DNA of 64,000 bases from Steinernema hermaphroditum. Taxonomy: Eukaryota; Nematoda; Chromadorea; Rhabditida; Steinernematidae. Below the pieces are notes generated by a model, which did no database searches, was not told the origin of the DNA, and worked only from the letters and a program-made list of their open reading frames with translations. Where the stretch lies: NCBI GenBank assembly GCA_030435675.1, contig CM059622.1, positions 6,324,001 to 6,388,000 on the forward strand, read 5' to 3'. Position numbers and translations under genes: made by a program. Below are positions 57,509 through 64,000 of this stretch, in pieces (position 1 is the first letter of the stretch; each line of letters starts with the position of its first letter).

Positions 57509-60327
57509 CTCCGACTTCGACTCTCCTTTGGGAATGAAACCAGGCAGTAATATGCATTTTGTGGAGATTAGAGCGTCACTTTCAGTCAGAGATGCATTAC
57601 TTCTTCATCATTTCAAGCATCTCTTCGTGTTCGATCCACGAGATACTTAAAGGGGTGCAGGGACATTCAGCATTCGTTCGTACAATGGACATTTAAAAGC
57701 TAAGGATCTATGAGAAAAGGCATTCTGTGGTACTTCCTTTCTGCTCCCTCACAGTTCAAGGGCTTCGTCGACACAAGTAATGCATTCTTCTTCGACGTTG
57801 TGGCTATGGAAAAACATGTATGTAGCCACCGTAATAGTGAATCAACGTTCTTCGAGTTGCAATAACCATGCTCACAATGATTTTAGCTGTTTCAAAGTCC
57901 ATTTGTTCTTCTTCTGATCAGTGCCTATTCAATGGAAGCCATAGATTGCAGAAAAAGAATAGGACAAAACACGAAACAATCGAAACCGTCTAAAGAGTTC
58001 TAAAGTGGAGATCCACAGGATGAGTTGCGCATTTCAAGCATTTTGAGATTTCATAGTAAAATGATTCCCCACATGATATACTAGGTACTAACAAAGTTTA
58101 ATCGATAACGATATAGCCCGATTTAGCTGACTTCCATGTGGTCGCCTAAGGCGCCACGTTCGGATCACCTCAAGTGTTGGATCACCAATCACCGTTGGTG
58201 GTCAAACCTCACACTCTCATAAAAGTTATTGCATAAGCACCTCCAGTTCCAGGACTCCCTTACGCAACTCCTCCTCCTGGATTCCTGCTCCGCTACAGTC
58301 GGAGTCTCCTTTTTCACGTCTGCGCCGTCGTGCCGGGACCGGATCCCCGCTTCGCGATCCACAGCGCGGAGGATCCTGTCGCGACGCGTTTTTCTCGCGC
58401 AACAAGCTCGAATGCAGAGACAATATTAGATCATGAACGATTGGATATGTGGGTCAGAGAGGCGCGGATCGCCTCCACCGCTCGGAACCCCTCCGAGGCT
58501 TAATCTCTTCGAACTTACCGCCTGAGCGCCTCGGCTTTTGGCGGTTTTGAGTCTCCGAGGCCGAAAGTGAAACCAGGACGTCGGAGTGGGACTAATCAGA
58601 AGCGCCTTCGCATTCCACATCTGGTTTCGTGGATTGTGGTGCGCGAAGATGACAGATTTTGATTAGTCCATGTTTGTCGCATTTCGGAGCTCGAGACGCC
58701 GCCAAGACGCCGGCTTCGCTTCGCTGTCCCCGATTCCCCTGATCTCCACTTAATCTTCGTGTTGCGCTTGTCAGCGTCAGTGACAGTAACACTGTCAGCT
58801 AGCTGTACCAAATTTGAACATTCACTGTCATCACTTGACCACTTTGAATCTTTCAAAGCGTAGTCTATTCATGCATTCTTTCCCGTCATAAAACTTTATA
58901 TAAAGAACGATAGAAGGAGAGGTTCTCTGGGGTTTCAAATAAAAGGGTTCCTAGCCATATATCGAACAGATTCCTCTGTCCTAATTCTCCAACAGAAGTT
59001 ACTGTTTTTAACGTCCATATGTTGCTTCCTTATCCATTTTGCGCTGCTCTGCCGTTTCTGTCGCGATTTCGGACGGTTTTTTTCATTCTGCAAACCACTT
59101 CTACTTTTTTTGGATAAGCCTTTTGTGCTTTTTTGTTAAGCCGTGGTAGCAGACGGGATAAATAGACTGTACATCCCACTACACTTGCATTACTCTCACT
59201 GCCGACCTGCAGGCGATTACCCACAACAGAGGGATTATCCCCAATTGCGGCAAACGTGTTCCGCGGGCGCAACTTTATGCGAATCATTTTGTATTACTCG
59301 CGAGCACGCTTATGACACTTAGGAGTGCAGCGTTTAAATTTTAATTGTACGTCAGGTGAAGAAACGAGTATTTTCCGATATACTACTGCGGCACTGCTAT
59401 ACGTGCTGTGGCCCATAATAATCTCTTCTACACGAACTTTTCACCGGATAATTCTGTCGAATAGCACCAAAACTTCGTCAGCCCTTGATAGTTTTAGCCT
59501 CTTAGTGCTTCTTGTGAAATCCTCCTTGTGAACACTTTGTTGTTTATTCGATCTGGTTCGGTTTTGTCGCGTTAATCAGTCTTTTCCTGCCACAAGTAGC
59601 GCACAATCTTTGAATCCATTGCCTCGCTTCCTCAACTTTGCTTCAAAATCGAGTGACGAGGAAGATGTTCCCATATTTCGAAAAGACTAATTGTTCTCTC
59701 CAAGACAAACAAAGACATCATCTCGATCATCACCGCGATCAGCCATCACCTCCGTCGGGACCTCCGCTTCTTCAGATCCTTCGATCGCAACAAACGCCTT
59801 TGTTTGTCGGCCACCGCAGAGAACGAAATTAGCGCCAGTCGGCCACCTGACATACAAACTTTAAGCGATTTTTTTCGACACTTCGCTCTGATCGATGCGA
59901 CCGTCGCGTGTTCTCGCTGTAATCGAATATCCGACGACACTTCTGCTCGGAGCTCTGCTCCCATTAGTTATCGCCGATCGCTTTTTTATTTCGCGGTTCC
60001 TGGAAGACGTTCGGTGACGTTCTTAATCTTTAGTGTTTTAGCCGCATTTTTGATGGCAGGTGCACTATTCGGTACTTCCTTTTCAAAACAAAACATCTGT
60101 CTTTTGAAACTAGTTCCTATGAACATTTTCGAGCACTCGTTGACCTTGTGCGAGAAAGCAACAAGTAGATGACACGATGAGTGCATATTCTACCGATAAG
60201 GTTATTTTCATGTTGGCGCGTGCCGATCGATTTATAGTTCCAAATAACTTAATACATCCCTTCACTTAGGACATTATATTCATGCGATGATCCAAAATGC
60301 TATCCACCCGAACCAAACGATACAAAA
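57509..60327. other. Intergenic region inside the inverted repeat
   Basis: No gene is supported. A GC-richer block at 58226-58860 is open on the minus strand in three short frames (one including GDSDCSGAGIQEEELRKGV) but has no good splice sites. It may be conserved regulatory DNA of the zinc-finger gene. The remainder is AT-rich and featureless. Confidence 0.45.
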
Positions 60328-60947
60328 GAAAACATCTACTCGAAGAACGCACTGTTCACCCCACCTGAACCCACATTTGGCCCATTCTCCCACCGATTAG
60401 GACCCATTGGATCGGCCGTCATCCGACACCTCACCGCATAAAATCAGCTCCGAAATCAGAAATCGGTGCTCGGCCGTCTCCGAGAAGTGTCAGGAGATAG
60501 CGTTGGCACTCGGATTAGATTTCGCGGCGCCGACACGCGGACAATCGCCGTAAATCGCCGTGCATCTGCCGAGTACCTAAACCCGGCAGGTCGGGTGGTT
60601 TTTTATTGCCCGCGGCGGCACAAGGCCCACCAACGAAGACGAAGGTGCTCGCCAAAGAAAACTTTCTGATTTATGGCTGCGCGGCCAGGGGAGCGGTGGC
60701 CGAACGCCCGATCAAACTTCTTTTCACAGCCCCCTCCCTAATGGACCCTTTTTGCCTCTGGATTAATGACAAAAAGTGGACTTGGGTCCGGGTCTAAACG
60801 CCGAATCGTTTCGCACATTATGTCGTAACATCTTAAGAGGGCTACCGTACCCCTTCCGCGGCCACAACCAGCTGTTGACACATCCGACACGTCTCTGTAG
60901 TTTTTCCACCTTCCGGCACTCAATTAGCCCGCGCGGCCATATGTCCC
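60328..60947 (-). repeat. Right arm of the 620-bp inverted repeat
   Basis: It is the reverse-complement partner of 53906-54525, identical at 618 of 620 positions. It is separated from the left arm by 5802 bp and lies 4.3 kb downstream of the zinc-finger stop codon. Both mismatches are close to the outer end of the arm. No gene flanks it closely. Confidence 0.97.
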
Positions 60948-63900
60948 CACCATCTTCGTGATGGTCGCAGAGGAAATATCTCACTGGAGATCACAAGACA
61001 CCTCCTTGGATCGTTTCTCACTCCCTAAACCAACAACATTGTATCAATCACAATTAGTGGCTCTTCTTTCGACGACTCCCGACCCCTCCGGGCGTTGCAA
61101 AAGGGTCGATCCGAGTGGAACCCGGCGATCTTCTGGCAAGAACTGGCGCTGGAACGGAACCGCGAGAGTGAGTGATCGCCTTCCGGCGACAGTGTAATCG
61201 GGGTGGTCCCTCGGCCACTTTGCGGTTTCTTAAAACATAATTTTCGAAGAGAACCGCTTCGTGCGAACAGATATATACTATAAATTGGGTGTTTACTCGT
61301 GTAGTGGTGAATTAGAAGACTAGACGGACTACGGTACTCTTGCCTCATAGGGGAAAACGGGAAATCCATCTGATCCAGAAATGTTTTTGTGTTATTGCAG
61401 CCGAAAACCGAATGTTTTCGTTCGATAGGGGCGAAGCCGTGACCCTCCGCCGCATCTCCTCGAAAACACGCGTGCACTTCCGATAATATCTCCTACGCCT
61501 TCTCGTGTTTGGCATCTCGCGGCGCCCAAACACTGTCGTCAAAATTTCGGCCAATTTACGATCCGTTCGTTCCAAAACAGATTACGCGCTTCAACCGTTC
61601 CTCTTTCGGTTCTGTTTGTGTCGCCGGTTTCTGGCCGCTTATTTCTGCAATAAGCACAAAAGTGAGCATCTTTTAGAATCTGTGCCTTTCCACAAGGAGC
61701 CATGACCAGTGGCTGTAGAGTGAGGGTCTCGTTAGGCCTCGTTCTTTTGAGAAAGTAGCTGAGCGAAGATCTTCAACAACAGCAACTATCTAGAGCCAAT
61801 TGGGATTTTACTTTTGTGGGCATTTGATCTTCTTGTCCACTCCATTTATGATTAATAATAGAGTTGGTCGACTTTTACATACAATCAAGAATGCATTATT
61901 TCCGAGATCGACAGCTGAGTGAGACCAGTGCTTTGTTTTGATTTGCTTCTAAGATTTCAAAATTTGCCGCACTAAGCGCGCAGATAGCTACGATAATATT
62001 AGTTTAAAGTGAGTGGCATCACCAGAATTTTCCATTTGGACAATTTCCACAAACAATGATCTTTGACACTTAAGGTTCTATTTACGGTAGTGATCAACGG
62101 GCGACGTGCTTCACGGTAAGTTCGGACTTTTCTTCGCTGAACACTTAATAATGCATTAGTTCCTTCTGGATTTTGAACTTTTCCACTTCACAGTACGAAC
62201 TTTCTTCCTCGTCATCGTCATTCTGCCGCCCTTTCCATCTCCACTCCGGGATTCCCTAGAAGTGTCCCCCTTGCACTTGCAAAGTTCTATTCGATTAGTT
62301 TATGTTACTGTTTTCATAGTAATCCTGCTAGGAGCTATGTATGTCTTGCTTTCGTTGATATCTTTTTGTAAAAGGTGATCTAAAATGTATCACCTTCCCC
62401 CTGCAGCTCTCAAAATCTACCCTCCTTCCCATATCCTCTATCCTCGCTTTCCAGCAGCCTCCTCCCCTCGGCTGCCCTATCCAAGGCTGCATGCCCAAAT
62501 CGACCATCCAGCGATCCGCGCTAACTACCGGTTTCGCGCATCCACCTTCTGTCGCCCTCTTGTGCGTAAGCCGATCCCCGTGCGCCTCCGGCTGCAATCA
62601 GGTTGCTTTCCTCGAGTGCCCCTTCGCCACCTGGATCCCTTTCCCAAGGCCTTCCGCTTCTCGCCGCGGCTTATCTGTTTTCCTAATCGCTTCCGAATCC
62701 GCCGCGTTACCGGTCCTTTCTTGGTTGAACAACAGCAGGTCTGGAATTCGTAATTGCGCCCGAGGAGACGATTATCCGTCACATTGTGAGGAGACATTGT
62801 GGACGTCGAACTTACGAAATAATAAGATTTGTCGCCGAAGACGACCTTTTTTGCGATTTCGGACGATTGGAACGAGCGGGTGGCTGAGAACTAATTGGCG
62901 TGAAACGGAGAGCGAAAGGCGTTCTGGCGCTTTTGGGTCATTTAACTCGAAAGTTGCACTTTAGGCTCGTGACTGTAATCAGCCACTTACAGTCACTGCA
63001 AAGTTATCTCCTCTTTTAGAAGTGCTTGAGAGAAGCGGTAAAAAAAGCGTTCGAGTACTGTAGATGATTGATTGGTGGAATGGTTTTCCGTGAGCTTCCC
63101 GAAAAAGTGATGACAGTGGCGATAACAGTCGGGAACCTGAATTCTGCCGTTTTACACTTTGAATAGACCCGTTTGCATTCTTTGAAACCTATCGATTTTG
63201 TTCATTGAGGGTTGTTTCGGATCGGATGATCTTCCTCTATCTCTAGAAATGTTTCATTTCTGTTCACTTGAACCAGGTCGAGCCGGAGCCGAGTTTGGAT
63301 CTTCATAGCCCCTTCTGTTGAACCATTTCGATATTATTCACCAGCTTTGCGTCGTGGGTGTGGAAGTCGTGGGTGCCGATCAGACGGCTCTCTAGACTAT
63401 GACAGGTCTGCTAGTCATGGAAATATTTCTCTTTATGTTTCTTCTCTCGGCTCTGACTCACTTTTTGTCACATTTACTTTGATCGCATCTTGTAAACCAT
63501 GCGTCCAGGTTGAGAAGTGTTCCATTGAAAGGGTCTTCGATTCCGAAAACGAATCCTTCCATCGAACAAAAGTGACTATTTTTGGATTCCTTGTTTCCCG
63601 AACATCTTTGGAAGTCTCTTTGGGGCCTGCACAACGTGGAGTCACGCCCTACAGATCAGGTTCCGATACAGATCAGGACGTGATTCATTCCACGTGACGC
63701 TTAAAAATAAACGTTGTTTTCTTCAATGAGTTTATTTTTACTAGAGAGCCAAAGTTCTTCTTCGCTCCATAACCACCGCACCCTCTTCCCCTCTCACCAT
63801 ATGTTTTCCCTTCCTTGTGTCCCGATCTTCTTTTCAGTTTTTTCTCGACCATAAAACGGCTTTCCTCCCACTCCGTTCACTTCAAAGAACAGGTTTCCCA

Positions 63901-64000
63901 TCCGAAGTGCGCGCCTGTTTTGTTTCTCCGCTTAGGACCCATTCTTGGCAACAACAAACAGGCGCTGGAACGACGGAAACAGCGAAAGTCCGAAGTAGCC
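60948..64000. other. Right end, no confident gene
   Basis: Open frames are short. A plus-strand frame open to 63697 (about 110 codons, no clear ATG) is followed within 20 bp by AATAAA (63708), and about 20 bp further a minus-strand AATAAA (TTTATT at 63730). This looks like two converging transcripts: a possible 3' exon on the plus strand, and the 3' end of a minus-strand gene that starts beyond the window. Nothing else is supported. Confidence 0.4.

Noticed and set aside
58226..58860. Three short minus-strand frames as a gene
   Set aside because: No acceptable donor/acceptor pairs join them and no domain is visible; more likely non-coding GC-rich DNA.
60328..60947. Inverted arms as a classical DNA transposon with long terminal inverted repeats
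   Set aside because: No transposase between the arms, no terminal motif or target-site duplication seen, and the spacer carries ordinary host genes.

Overview
The window is nuclear DNA of a small-genome nematode, most likely a rhabditid relative of Caenorhabditis. The evidence is many introns of about 40-50 bp with TTTCAG/TTTTAG acceptors, acceptor-like sequences just upstream of start codons as expected for spliced-leader trans-splicing, closely packed same-strand genes, and a gene set including tol-1, spr-5, mtm-1, eif-3.J and a Snail/Scratch zinc finger. From memory, the C. elegans counterparts of these all lie on chromosome I, so this is probably a chromosome I-equivalent segment. The species cannot be named from the sequence. 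Exon models were joined by hand at GT/GC-AG sites. Where totals are given, the exon lengths sum to whole codons.

Layout. 1-4.9 kb: no supported gene, but a perfect E2F-like palindrome. 4.9-8.8 kb (minus): two orphan exon-like segments, then a complete catalytically intact myotubularin (mtm-1) with a GC-AG intron right after its active-site motif. 8.8-16.7 kb: largely gene-poor, with a 3' LINE remnant and a nested inverted repeat. 16.8-23.4 kb: a tiny secreted Thr-rich protein (minus), an 8-exon SLC7-type amino-acid transporter (plus), then two minus-strand genes, a tandem-exon DPNYQ repeat protein and an uncharacterised methyltransferase. 23.4-34.4 kb: an 11-kb gene-free stretch with many POU octamer sites (ATTTGCAT) and ATTA cores, ending at the Toll receptor gene. 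34.4-39.6 kb: full-length tol-1. 40.1-43.2 kb (minus): eif-3.J downstream of SLC25A46. 44.1-49.8 kb (plus): an unknown gene, a divergent PP1-like phosphatase and spr-5 (LSD1), closely spaced like an operon. 50.8-52.7 kb: a free-standing I29 cathepsin-propeptide gene and an orphan small ORF. 53.9-60.9 kb: two 620-bp arms in inverted orientation, 618/620 identical, flanking 5.8 kb that holds a Snail/Scratch-type zinc-finger gene and an F-box-like gene. 60.9-64 kb: no confident gene.

Functionally the genes cover membrane traffic (mtm-1), amino-acid transport, mitochondrial outer-membrane dynamics (SLC25A46), translation initiation (eif-3.J), histone demethylation (spr-5), Toll signalling and transcription control. 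They form no single pathway. The most unusual items are the DPNYQ exon array, the near-identical inverted arms around a transcription-factor gene, and the POU-site cluster upstream of and inside tol-1.
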